Assembly: GCA_029779385.1 (NCBI GenBank)
Contig: JAKPAQ010000274.1
Coordinates: forward strand, 1-9,793
DNA from: Actinomycetes bacterium
GTDB taxonomy: Bacteria; Actinomycetota; Actinomycetes; Propionibacteriales; Nocardioidaceae
DNA: 9,793 bases
Direction of reading: 5' to 3'
Under the pieces are notes generated by a model. The model ran no database searches. It had not been told where the DNA came from and worked only from the letters and a program-made list of their open reading frames with translations. A program made the translations under genes and the position numbers. Shown piece by piece: positions 1 through 6,476 of this stretch (the first letter of the stretch is position 1; each line of letters opens with the position of its first letter).

Positions 1-129
1 GACTGTCTCATCGCCAGCGGTTGCCGGTGGATCGAGTTTCGGCCTAGCGGCGAAAGCCCGATGGATGACGCCAACAACCTCAGCGGCCCGCTCGGGCCCG
101 ACCAGATCAACGTTGAGTTCGGTGCTCAT
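1..129 (-). CDS. N-terminal fragment of a GNAT-like protein, probably the GNAT domain of the TsaE locus (partial)
   Basis: Only the first 43 codons are present; the rest lies beyond the left edge. The reading frame begins at ATG (127-129) and reads MSTELNVDLVG..., then AFAARPKLDPP near residues 28-38. From memory of actinobacterial families, an AFxARPxLDPP segment near the N-terminus is typical of a GNAT acetyltransferase domain that in several actinobacteria is joined to TsaE, the ATPase of the tRNA t6A37 threonylcarbamoylation complex. The position directly after alr and an alpha/beta hydrolase gene is where tsaE, tsaB, rimI and tsaD usually follow in actinobacteria, which fits. The start is well supported: it overlaps the hydrolase stop codon in an ATGA, and an AAGGA Shine-Dalgarno lies 6 nt upstream. 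Neither the acetyl-CoA site nor any TsaE P-loop is visible, so the assignment rests on a short N-terminal match and on context; a stand-alone GNAT or another protein remains possible. Confidence 0.6.
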   Translation of the reverse strand, partial: MSTELNVDLVGPERAAEVVGVIHRAFAARPKLDPPATAGDETV

Positions 130-1109
130 GAAATGTCCTTGAGCACTCGCTCAATCGCCTCGGTCACCTGATCTGCTTCCTCGAACATCACCAGATGCCC
201 GCAGTCTGTCACCGGCACCAACTCGGCGCCGTCAACGTGGCGGGCAATCCAGCGACTGTGCGAGAACGGTGTCATCACGTCTTTGGTTCCGCAAACCACC
301 GAGGTCCGGACTCGGCCAAGTACTTTGAAACTCTTCGACAAATCAAGTTTGACGAAGTTTGGATAGAAGTTAACCAATACCGAGGTAGGCGCCCGCATGA
401 TCATTTCGGTGGCCATGTCGATCTCGTCGGGCTCGGCATAAGCACCAAAGCCATAGCGCTTGATCACCGAGTAACTGTTGAACTCCCGACCCCAATCCAG
501 TGCCGGGGTGGCGACCTTGATCAGTGGGGCGATGTATTTCATCGCCGGACTGGACTTCATCAACTTGCCCGAACTGGTGCTAACCAGCACGACCGCCTGA
601 ACCCGATCGCCGAACAGTTCTGGCGAGCTAGCGGCAAGTTGCATGATCGTCATCGCACCCATCGAGTGACCCACTAGGACGATTGGCCCTTCTGTCGCAT
701 GGTGGTCGATTACTCGATGAAGATCGTCGGCCAGACGTTCCAAGGACGAGTTCTTCATCGTCGACTTGCCAGAACGCCCGTGGGCGCGCAGATCCATGAA
801 CACCAGTTTCGCCTGGCCTCGCAACGACAGTCGCTGAAAATGCCAAGTGTCTAAGTCGCACAGCCAACCGTGGACGAACACCACCGTCGGTTCGGGGCCA
901 TCATCTATTTCGACGTGGATGGGAACATCGTCGCTGGCCGTGACGTAGTAGGAGGCGCCGTGCAGCGAGCCGAACTCCGTTTGGTCGCCGCGAGCCAACC
1001 GCCGAAGTTCGATTTGGCGGTTCTTCATTCGAGTTGCGGCCGCGCCAGCCAAACCGGCCGCAGCAAAGGCTCCCGCAGTAGCGGCTAGTCGTCCGGCACG
1101 CGAAGTCAT
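126..1109 (-). CDS. Membrane-anchored alpha/beta hydrolase of the alr-tsaE operon
   Basis: A 327-residue alpha/beta-hydrolase-fold protein of unknown substrate. Residues about 8-26 form an Ala/Gly-rich hydrophobic stretch preceded by Arg and followed by RMKNRQIELRR, which looks like an N-terminal membrane anchor or uncleaved signal sequence. The catalytic domain shows the oxyanion-hole motif VFVHGW (77-82), the nucleophile elbow GHSMG (147-151, Ser149), the acid Asp277 in GTKDVMTP and the base His305 in TDCGH, so the triad is complete. I chose the ATG at 1109: it forms an ATGA overlap with the alr stop and has AGGAA 4 nt upstream. A GTG nine codons further upstream (1136) is open but has only GGAAG directly abutting it. 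Alpha/beta hydrolases sit at this point, between alr and the t6A genes, in many actinobacteria; a lipase, esterase or epoxide-hydrolase-like activity is possible, but the sequence does not show the substrate. Confidence 0.9.
   Translation of the reverse strand: MTSRAGRLAATAGAFAAAGLAGAAATRMKNRQIELRRLARGDQTEFGSLHGASYYVTASDDVPIHVEIDDGPEPTVVFVHGWLCDLDTWHFQRLSLRGQAKLVFMDLRAHGRSGKSTMKNSSLERLADDLHRVIDHHATEGPIVLVGHSMGAMTIMQLAASSPELFGDRVQAVVLVSTSSGKLMKSSPAMKYIAPLIKVATPALDWGREFNSYSVIKRYGFGAYAEPDEIDMATEMIMRAPTSVLVNFYPNFVKLDLSKSFKVLGRVRTSVVCGTKDVMTPFSHSRWIARHVDGAELVPVTDCGHLVMFEEADQVTEAIERVLKDIS
136..140 (-). promoter_or_regulatory. Shine-Dalgarno for the left-edge GNAT-like gene
   Basis: On the minus strand AAGGA is followed by six bases (CATTTC) and then the ATG at 129. 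It lies inside the end of the hydrolase gene and supports initiation at the ATGA overlap, that is, coupled translation with a dedicated ribosome site. Confidence 0.6.
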
Positions 1110-2221
1110 CGTGTTCCTAGGTATGTCCGAGTCCACCTTCCAGAAAGCCGGGTGACGATCTCGTAGGCGATCGTCCCGGCCGCATCGGCCCAGTCTTGAG
1201 CGGTCGGTTCACCGTCGTCACCTGGGCCAAAAAGCGTCACCATGTCGCCCGGTTTGGCCGAATACTCGCCCAACTCGACGACAAATTGATCCATACAGAT
1301 CGTGCCACGGACCGGGATCCTCGCCGAATTGAACCCGACTTCGGCGCCGGGGCTAGCGGTCCGGAAAATCCCATCGCCGTAGCCAACTGGCACCAAACCG
1401 ACCGTGGTTTCGTGGTCGGCGATCCAGCGATAGCCATAGGAAACTCCCGTTCCGGCCTCGATCCGTTTGACCTGCGCCAACTTTGCTTTAGCAGTCAGCA
1501 CTGGCCTAACCCCAGGTACTTGAATCGTCGGGCTAGGACTAATTCCGTAGGAGGCGATGCCCACCCGAACGAGGTCGAAGTGAGCCGACGGTCGGGTGAC
1601 GGTGGCCGCCGAGTTGGCGAGGTGACGTATCCCGGGTTCGATTCCGGCGGCCTCTAGCTGGGTGATCGCTTGCCTAAAGGCGGCTTCTTGAGCCTCATTT
1701 GCCGAATTGGCGGGCTCGTCGGCGCAGGCGAAATGTGACCAGATTCCGGTGACTTCGATCCGACCCGTGCGCTGGAGTCTGGCCGCAGTTTGGACGAGAT
1801 CGTCCCAGTCGTGGCCGCGGGCGCCACTTCGCGACAGGCCGGTGTCCACTTTGAGTTGGACCTTCGCCCGGCCGGCAGCAGCAATTTCTTCTAGTTGGCT
1901 CACCGCGGATGCCGTGACCTCGACGTCGGCGGCGATCAACTGCGCGAACGGCGCTCCCGGGGCGGCCAGCCAGCAAAGCAACGGGCCGCTGTCGCCGCCC
2001 GCTCGCAACTCCAATGCCTCATCACCGGTGGCGACGCCCAGCCAGTCGGCAACGTCGCGGGCCGCACGCGCCACCGGCAACATGCCGTGGCCGTAGGCGT
2101 TTGCCTTCACGACCGCCAACTGCAGTGCGGTCGGCGCCAACGATCGCAGTACCGTGAGGTTTTCGCGGTACTGGTCTAGGTCAACAATTAGTTCAGCATT
2201 AGCGGCCATCTGAACCATCAT
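1106..2221 (-). CDS. alr: Alanine racemase
   Basis: A PLP-dependent enzyme that interconverts L- and D-alanine in the cytoplasm, supplying D-Ala for the D-Ala-D-Ala end of peptidoglycan. The 371 residues match the usual length. The N-terminal TIM barrel carries the PLP lysine motif AVVKANAYGHG (Lys39); LKVDTGLSRSG (123-133) is the conserved substrate/carbamylation region; RVGIASYG (219-226) holds the Arg that contacts the PLP ring nitrogen; the second catalytic base is Tyr262 in GVSYGYRW; VPVGYGDG (277-284) and CMDQ (309-312) are standard C-terminal motifs. All key residues are present, so it should be active. The gene overlaps the 3' end of nnr and ends in an ATGA with the hydrolase gene. 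Three in-frame ATGs lie at the start (2221, 2218, 2209) and none has a clear Shine-Dalgarno; I give the longest, but the one at 2209 (MAANAELIVDLDQ) fits family N-termini equally well. Initiation probably depends on ribosomes finishing nnr. Confidence 0.96.
   Translation of the reverse strand: MMVQMAANAELIVDLDQYRENLTVLRSLAPTALQLAVVKANAYGHGMLPVARAARDVADWLGVATGDEALELRAGGDSGPLLCWLAAPGAPFAQLIAADVEVTASAVSQLEEIAAAGRAKVQLKVDTGLSRSGARGHDWDDLVQTAARLQRTGRIEVTGIWSHFACADEPANSANEAQEAAFRQAITQLEAAGIEPGIRHLANSAATVTRPSAHFDLVRVGIASYGISPSPTIQVPGVRPVLTAKAKLAQVKRIEAGTGVSYGYRWIADHETTVGLVPVGYGDGIFRTASPGAEVGFNSARIPVRGTICMDQFVVELGEYSAKPGDMVTLFGPGDDGEPTAQDWADAAGTIAYEIVTRLSGRWTRTYLGTR
1114..1118 (-). promoter_or_regulatory. 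Shine-Dalgarno deciding the hydrolase start
   Basis: AGGAA on the minus strand, 4 nt before the ATG at 1109, within the last codons of alr. It favours that ATG over the upstream GTG at 1136. Confidence 0.55.
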
Positions 2222-3599
2222 TCATCACAAAGCCGGCGAACGAGTCCGAAGCAGCAACGGCCAGTTCCGAAGCGACAAATGGACCGCCGATCTCATCGGC
2301 CGCCAACCCGTGCAGCAATGCGGCCAGCGAGCCGGCTTCAAAAGCAGTTAGGCCCGCAGCCAGCAGCGAACCGGCCAGACCGGCCAGGACATCGCCGGCA
2401 CCAGCGGTGGCCAACCAAGACGTCCCCGAGATGTTTACCGCAACGCGCCCATCTGGCGCGGCGATGATGGTCCGTGCGCCCTTGAGCAGCACGGTCGCCG
2501 AGAACTTCTGGGCCGCTTCGCGGGCGAAGCGCAGCGGATCGGCGGCCACCTGCCCAGAAGTGACTGCAAGCAACCGAGCGAGTTCGCCAGCGTGTGGGGT
2601 CAACAGGGCGTCAGTTTCGAAAGGCCCCGGCAGGTGCGCCAGGGCGCTGGCGTCAACCACGATGGGCGAACCGGTTGCCAAGGCTGCCTGTAGCGGCGCG
2701 GCCGAGTCATCGCCCCCGGGCCCAACGACCCAGCAATCGGCGCGACCGGTCGCGGCGACGACTTCGGGAGCGCGATCGATAACCCGCATCGCCAACTGTT
2801 GCTCGCCGGCAAATCGGACCATGCCCGCCGGACCGGCCTGAGCGCCGGCGACGCACAGGTGAGCCGCTCCCGGATAGGCCGCCGAGCCAGCCGAAATCCC
2901 GACGATGCCACGGGTGTATTTGTGCGACTCGCTCGTGGGTACGAGCCGATCTTTGAAGTTAGCGACGTCACCGGCCTCGAGCGCCGTCAACGCTGGCTCA
3001 CCGGCAAAGTCCAGACCGATATCGACCAAGCTCACCTCGCCAGCGAACGCGGCGGCAGGACCGACCAGCAGTCCGTATTTGCGGGTCGCGAAGGTCACCG
3101 TGTGGTCGGCTCGAATCGCCGGGCCGGAAAGTGTGCCGTCGTCAACGCCGATGCCAGAGGGCACGTCAACGGCGACCACAAGCGGGCGATCAGCCTCAAC
3201 CCAATTCGCCCAGTCGGCGGCCTTGCCAGTTAGACCGACATGACCACCGATGCCGAACAGCGCGTCGACGACGAACCGGTGACCTGCCGGGGAGTCGACG
3301 ACCTTCGCACCGGAAGCAACGGCGGCCTCGAGCCCGGCTAGGTGTACGGCGGCCGGGTCAAGCAGGCACAGGTTCACTCGCCGGCCCACCTGACACAGCG
3401 CAGCAGCAGCAAATAGCGCGTCCCCGCCGTTGTTTCCCGGCCCAACCAACACCACCACGGCTTCGCCGGCGGGGATTAGCTCCAGTAGCCGTTCAGCCAG
3501 TCCGGCGGCCGCCTGCTGCATCAGCGCGTCAAAACCGACCGCGGCACCAGCAGTTTCTTCAGCTGCGCGGATTTGCGCGACGGTGTGCGCGGTCAGCAT
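2199..3599 (-). CDS. nnr: Bifunctional NAD(P)H-hydrate epimerase / ADP-dependent NAD(P)HX dehydratase
   Basis: A metabolite-repair enzyme that restores damaged NADH and NADPH: the N-terminal YjeF_N domain epimerises R- and S-NAD(P)HX, and the C-terminal ribokinase-like domain dehydrates S-NAD(P)HX using ADP. In the 466 residues the epimerase half (about 1-215) shows GPGNNGGD (53-60), VDALFGIG (111-118) and VAVDVPSG (142-149, Asp145). The dehydratase half (about 216-460) shows SHKYTRG (225-231), VVGPGG (291-296), LTPHAGE (333-339) and ATAGAGDVLAGL (397-408), where Asp403 is the expected catalytic residue. Both halves look intact and the length is normal for the bacterial fusion. It starts with ATG six bases after the glmS stop, without a strong Shine-Dalgarno, and its last codons overlap the start of alr. 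In many actinobacteria acpS lies between glmS and nnr; here the two genes almost touch, so acpS is not at this place. Confidence 0.95.
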   Translation of the reverse strand: MLTAHTVAQIRAAEETAGAAVGFDALMQQAAAGLAERLLELIPAGEAVVVLVGPGNNGGDALFAAAALCQVGRRVNLCLLDPAAVHLAGLEAAVASGAKVVDSPAGHRFVVDALFGIGGHVGLTGKAADWANWVEADRPLVVAVDVPSGIGVDDGTLSGPAIRADHTVTFATRKYGLLVGPAAAFAGEVSLVDIGLDFAGEPALTALEAGDVANFKDRLVPTSESHKYTRGIVGISAGSAAYPGAAHLCVAGAQAGPAGMVRFAGEQQLAMRVIDRAPEVVAATGRADCWVVGPGGDDSAAPLQAALATGSPIVVDASALAHLPGPFETDALLTPHAGELARLLAVTSGQVAADPLRFAREAAQKFSATVLLKGARTIIAAPDGRVAVNISGTSWLATAGAGDVLAGLAGSLLAAGLTAFEAGSLAALLHGLAADEIGGPFVASELAVAASDSFAGFVMNDGSDGR

Positions 3600-3605
3600 G
3601 TCAAC

Positions 3606-5450
3606 TCACTCGACTGTGACGGACTTGGCGAGGTTGCGCGGCTGGTCGACGTCGTGACCAAGCAGGCTGGCCAACTCGCAGGCGAACACCTGCAGCGGAA
3701 CCGTCGCGACTAGCGGCTGCAGCAGCGTCGGCACCTTTGGCAACCAAATGACATGGTCGGCTACTGAGGTGACCATGTCGTCGCCTTCTTCGGCCAACAC
3801 GATCGTGCGGGCACCGCGGGCTCGCACCTCCTGAATGTTGCTGATGATTTTCTCTTGCAGCTGGTCTCGCGCCTTTGGTGGGACGACGACGAACACTGGC
3901 GTGCCTTCGTCGATTACCGCGATCGGGCCGTGCTTGAGTTCACCGGCGGCAAACCCCTCGGCGTGCAGGTAGGCCAGTTCCTTGAGTTTGAGCGCGCCTT
4001 CAAGTGCTACTGGGAAGCCGACGTGGCGCCCAAGGAACATGAACGAGCCTTCGTCGATGAGTTCGCGAGCCAACTCGCGCACCTGATCGGCACTCGCCAG
4101 AACGTGGCCGACCGCGGCGGGAATCTCTTCCAACTGGTCGATGATGCGCCCGATTTCGTCGGCGTACTTCACGCCCTTGACTTGGGCGAAATACAACGCC
4201 AGCAAATAACAGGCAACAACCTGGGCCAAGAACCCCTTGGTCGAGGCGACCGCGATTTCTGGGCCGGCGTGGGTGTAGATCACCGCATCGGATTCGCGCG
4301 GGATGGTCGAGCCATTGGTGTTGCAGATCGACAGCACCCGGGCCCGCTGCTGGCGGGCGTACCGGATCGCCATCAGCGTGTCCATCGTTTCGCCGGACTG
4401 ACTGATCGTCACGACCAGAGTTGAGCGGTCCAAGATCGGGTCGCGATAGCGGAACTCGCTGGCCAACTCGACCTCGCACGGGATCCGGGTCCAGTGCTCG
4501 ATCGCGTACTTGGCGACCATGCCGGCGTAGTAGGAAGTGCCGCAGGCGATCACGATGATCTTTTCAACTGAACGAAGTTCGTCGTCCGACAGTCGCATCT
4601 CGTCCAACTGCAACCGGCCGTGCTCGTCGTGCCGCCCGAGCAGGGTGTCAGCGATCGCTTGGGGCTGCTCGTGGATCTCCTTGAGCATGAACCAGTCGTA
4701 GCCACCCTTTTCGGCTGCCGAGACGTCCCAGTCGACGGTGTATTCGGTGACCTGAACCGGGTGGCCATCAAAGTCGGTGACCCTAATCGACTCGGCAGTG
4801 ATCTCAACGACTTGGTCTTGGCCAAGCTCGACGGCCTCGTTCGTGTACTCGATAAAAGCGGCCACATCCGAGCCGAGGAAGTTCTCACCGTGACCACGGC
4901 CAACCACTAGTGGCGAGTTGCGGCGCGCACCAATCACCTTGCCAGGCGACAACGCATCGGTGATCACCAGCGTGAAGGCCCCTTCGAGGCTTCGGCAGAC
5001 TGCCCGAGTGGCCTCGGCCAAGTCCGGCCGAGTCTGTAGTTCGCGAAAAAGCAGGTGCGCCACAACTTCTGAATCGGTCTGTGATTTGAACTCGTAGCCT
5101 TCGCCTTCGAGTTCGGCGCGCAGCGTCGCGAAGTTCTCGATGATGCCGTTGTGGACCACCGCGACGCGCTCAGTGGCGTCCAAGTGCGGGTGCGCGTTCG
5201 CGTCCGTTGGACCACCGTGGGTGGCCCAACGGGTGTGGCCAATGCCGGTCGTAGACGCGGGCAACGGGTTTTGCGCCAGTTCGGCATCTAGGTTGGCGAG
5301 TTTGCCGGACTTCTTGGCCCAAGCGATTCGGTCGCCGTCGATCAGCGCCACCCCGGTTGAGTCGTATCCGCGGTACTCCAAACGACGCAATCCCCCCATA
5401 ACTACCTCGAGAGCATTGCGTTGACCCACGTATCCGACGATTCCGCACAT
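3606..5450 (-). CDS. glmS: Glutamine--fructose-6-phosphate aminotransferase (isomerizing)
   Basis: Makes glucosamine-6-phosphate from fructose-6-phosphate and glutamine, the first committed step to UDP-GlcNAc for peptidoglycan. The start is fixed by the chemistry: the Cys after the initiator Met (MCGIVGYVG) is the Ntn nucleophile of the glutaminase once Met is removed. The glutaminase domain (1 to about 240) includes GHTRWATHG (71-79), HNGIIEN (100-106) and TDSEV (125-129). The first SIS domain has CGTS (303-306) and SQSGET (350-355). The second has EGALKLKE (484-491) and LKHGP (506-510, with the sugar-opening His508). It ends in PRNLAKSVTVE as in the E. coli enzyme, with Lys609 equivalent to the active-site lysine there. 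The 614 residues are typical and no residue is missing. It is divergent from coaA and begins the compact glmS-nnr-alr-hydrolase run. No glmS ribozyme would fit in the short upstream gap. No Shine-Dalgarno precedes the ATG, and a TANNNT box stands 7 nt upstream, suggesting a leaderless mRNA. Confidence 0.98.
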   Translation of the reverse strand: MCGIVGYVGQRNALEVVMGGLRRLEYRGYDSTGVALIDGDRIAWAKKSGKLANLDAELAQNPLPASTTGIGHTRWATHGGPTDANAHPHLDATERVAVVHNGIIENFATLRAELEGEGYEFKSQTDSEVVAHLLFRELQTRPDLAEATRAVCRSLEGAFTLVITDALSPGKVIGARRNSPLVVGRGHGENFLGSDVAAFIEYTNEAVELGQDQVVEITAESIRVTDFDGHPVQVTEYTVDWDVSAAEKGGYDWFMLKEIHEQPQAIADTLLGRHDEHGRLQLDEMRLSDDELRSVEKIIVIACGTSYYAGMVAKYAIEHWTRIPCEVELASEFRYRDPILDRSTLVVTISQSGETMDTLMAIRYARQQRARVLSICNTNGSTIPRESDAVIYTHAGPEIAVASTKGFLAQVVACYLLALYFAQVKGVKYADEIGRIIDQLEEIPAAVGHVLASADQVRELARELIDEGSFMFLGRHVGFPVALEGALKLKELAYLHAEGFAAGELKHGPIAVIDEGTPVFVVVPPKARDQLQEKIISNIQEVRARGARTIVLAEEGDDMVTSVADHVIWLPKVPTLLQPLVATVPLQVFACELASLLGHDVDQPRNLAKSVTVE

Positions 5451-5457
5451 GGCATTC

Positions 5458-5463
5458 AGGGTA
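5458..5463 (-). promoter_or_regulatory. Candidate -10 box of a leaderless glmS promoter
   Basis: TACCCT on the minus strand fits the actinobacterial -10 consensus TANNNT and ends 7 nt before the glmS ATG, so transcription would start at or next to the initiation codon. The absence of any purine-rich Shine-Dalgarno in the same stretch is consistent. No good -35 hexamer is present at 17-18 nt (AGGATC is the nearest), so this is a moderate-to-weak call. Confidence 0.4.
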
Positions 5464-5489
5464 CCGAGTGCATCGCCACAGATCCTGCT

Positions 5490-5493
5490 GGGA
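5490..5493 (+). promoter_or_regulatory. Probable Shine-Dalgarno of coaA
   Basis: GGGA is the only purine-rich element before coaA. It lies 3 nt from ATG 5497, 6 nt from GTG 5500 and 12 nt from ATG 5506. Spacing alone would favour the GTG; homologue N-termini favour 5506. It argues against initiation at ATG 5449, which would lie upstream of it. Confidence 0.4.
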
Positions 5494-5505
5494 ACAATGG
5501 TGTCT

Positions 5506-6447
5506 ATGTCACGGGACCTGTCCCCCTATGTGGAACTGGAACGCGCCGCTTGGGCTGAGCTGGCGCGAGATGCCGTGCAGCCCATGTCCGGCGAGGAAGT
5601 AGAGCGGCTTCGCGGAGTCGGCGAAGAGTTGGATCTCGACGAGGTCCAACACGTCTATTTGCCGCTAACTCAGCTAATTAGTCTGCGGTTTCGCCTTTCT
5701 GAGGCGCTCTATCGCGCTACTGAACGCTTCCTTGGCGAACCGCAGCCTGAGCGCGTCCCGTTCATCATCGGACTTGCTGGCTCGGTGGCCGTCGGCAAAT
5801 CAACAACTGCTCGCCTGCTGCGTGACCTCTTAGCTCAGCACGAGGATCATCCGCGCGTCGCGCTCGTGACTACCGACGGCTTCTTGCTACCCAACGAGGA
5901 GTTGGAACGACGCGGCATCTTGCACCGCAAAGGATTCCCGGAGTCCTACGACCGCAAGGCCCTGCTGCGGTTTGTGATGCGGGCCAAGAGCGGCGCCGAA
6001 CGGATTGAGGCGCCGATCTATGACCACCTCACCTACAACGTCACCGGCGAGAAACAGGTGCTCGAGCGCCCCCACATTCTGATCGTCGAGGGCCTGAATG
6101 TGCTTGCTCCACCGCGGTCTCGCGGCGACGGCTCACCCGGGCTGGCGATCAGCGACTTCTTCGACTTCTCGGTTTACGTTGACGCGTCTAGTCGCGACAT
6201 TCGCTCCTGGTACATCAGCCGGTTCCTGCGCCTGCGCGAGACCGCGTTTGCGAACCCGGCGTCCTACTTCCACCGCTACAGCACCCTGACTGACGCCGAG
6301 GCGGTTGCGCGTGCCGAGGAACTGTGGGACTCGATCAACTGGCCGAACTTGCGCGAGAACATCGCCACCACCCGCGGCCGAGCCGATCTGGTGCTGCGAA
6401 AGTCCAACGACCACACGGTTCAGTGGGTCAGGCTGCGCAAGCTCTAA
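5506..6447 (+). CDS. coaA: Type I pantothenate kinase
   Basis: Phosphorylates pantothenate with ATP, the first and usually rate-controlling step of coenzyme A synthesis, in the cytoplasm. The protein is a P-loop kinase of the prokaryotic type I PanK family: Walker A GSVAVGKST (92-100, Lys98), TTDGFLLPN (122-130, Asp124 as likely base), KGFPESYD (142-149), YDHLTYNV (172-179), VEGLNVL (194-200) and WYISRFLRLR (235-244). It ends in RLRKL, as the mycobacterial enzyme does. I chose the ATG at 5506 because it gives MSRDLSPYVE, matching the MSR...PYVEF start and the length of about 312 residues of mycobacterial CoaA. ATG 5497 and GTG 5500 are close alternatives better spaced from GGGA; ATG 5449 would overlap the glmS start codon and add 19 unsupported residues. 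The gene lies alone on the plus strand, divergent from glmS and tail-to-tail with the GNAT gene. Confidence 0.96.
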   Translation: MSRDLSPYVELERAAWAELARDAVQPMSGEEVERLRGVGEELDLDEVQHVYLPLTQLISLRFRLSEALYRATERFLGEPQPERVPFIIGLAGSVAVGKSTTARLLRDLLAQHEDHPRVALVTTDGFLLPNEELERRGILHRKGFPESYDRKALLRFVMRAKSGAERIEAPIYDHLTYNVTGEKQVLERPHILIVEGLNVLAPPRSRGDGSPGLAISDFFDFSVYVDASSRDIRSWYISRFLRLRETAFANPASYFHRYSTLTDAEAVARAEELWDSINWPNLRENIATTRGRADLVLRKSNDHTVQWVRLRKL

Positions 6448-6476
6448 AGCCTCAGTTCAGTTTCTTTGCCCACTGA
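6420..6476. terminator. Inverted repeat across the convergent coaA / GNAT 3' ends (weak candidate)
   Basis: TCAGTGGG (6420-6427) and CCCACTGA (6469-6476) are perfect 8-bp inverted copies flanking both stop codons. Inside lies a second pair, AGGCT (6430-6434) and AGCCT (6448-6452). On the plus strand the inner stem is followed by a T-rich run (TTTCTTT, 6461-6467). The stems are short, the outer loop is about 41 nt and most bases are also coding, so this may be chance. It is the only structure I see that could stop transcription between these genes. Confidence 0.25.

Noticed and set aside
195..677. Plus-strand open frame of 160 codons antisense to the hydrolase gene
   Set aside because: His/Arg-rich translation without family features, opposite a gene with a complete catalytic triad; a shadow frame.
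3855..4424. Plus-strand open frame of 189 codons antisense to glmS
   Set aside because: It lies fully within the well-supported glmS gene; its protein has no recognisable motif, and long antisense frames are expected in GC-rich coding DNA.
5421..5449. TTGACC inside glmS as a -35 box for coaA
   Set aside because: At spacings of 16-19 bp the downstream hexamers (such as CGCACA or GCACAT) are poor -10 matches; I cannot support a promoter.
5449..5505. Longer CoaA start at ATG 5449, sharing a CATG with the glmS start
   Set aside because: The added 19 residues do not match CoaA homologues and there is no ribosome site; the GGGA element lies further downstream.
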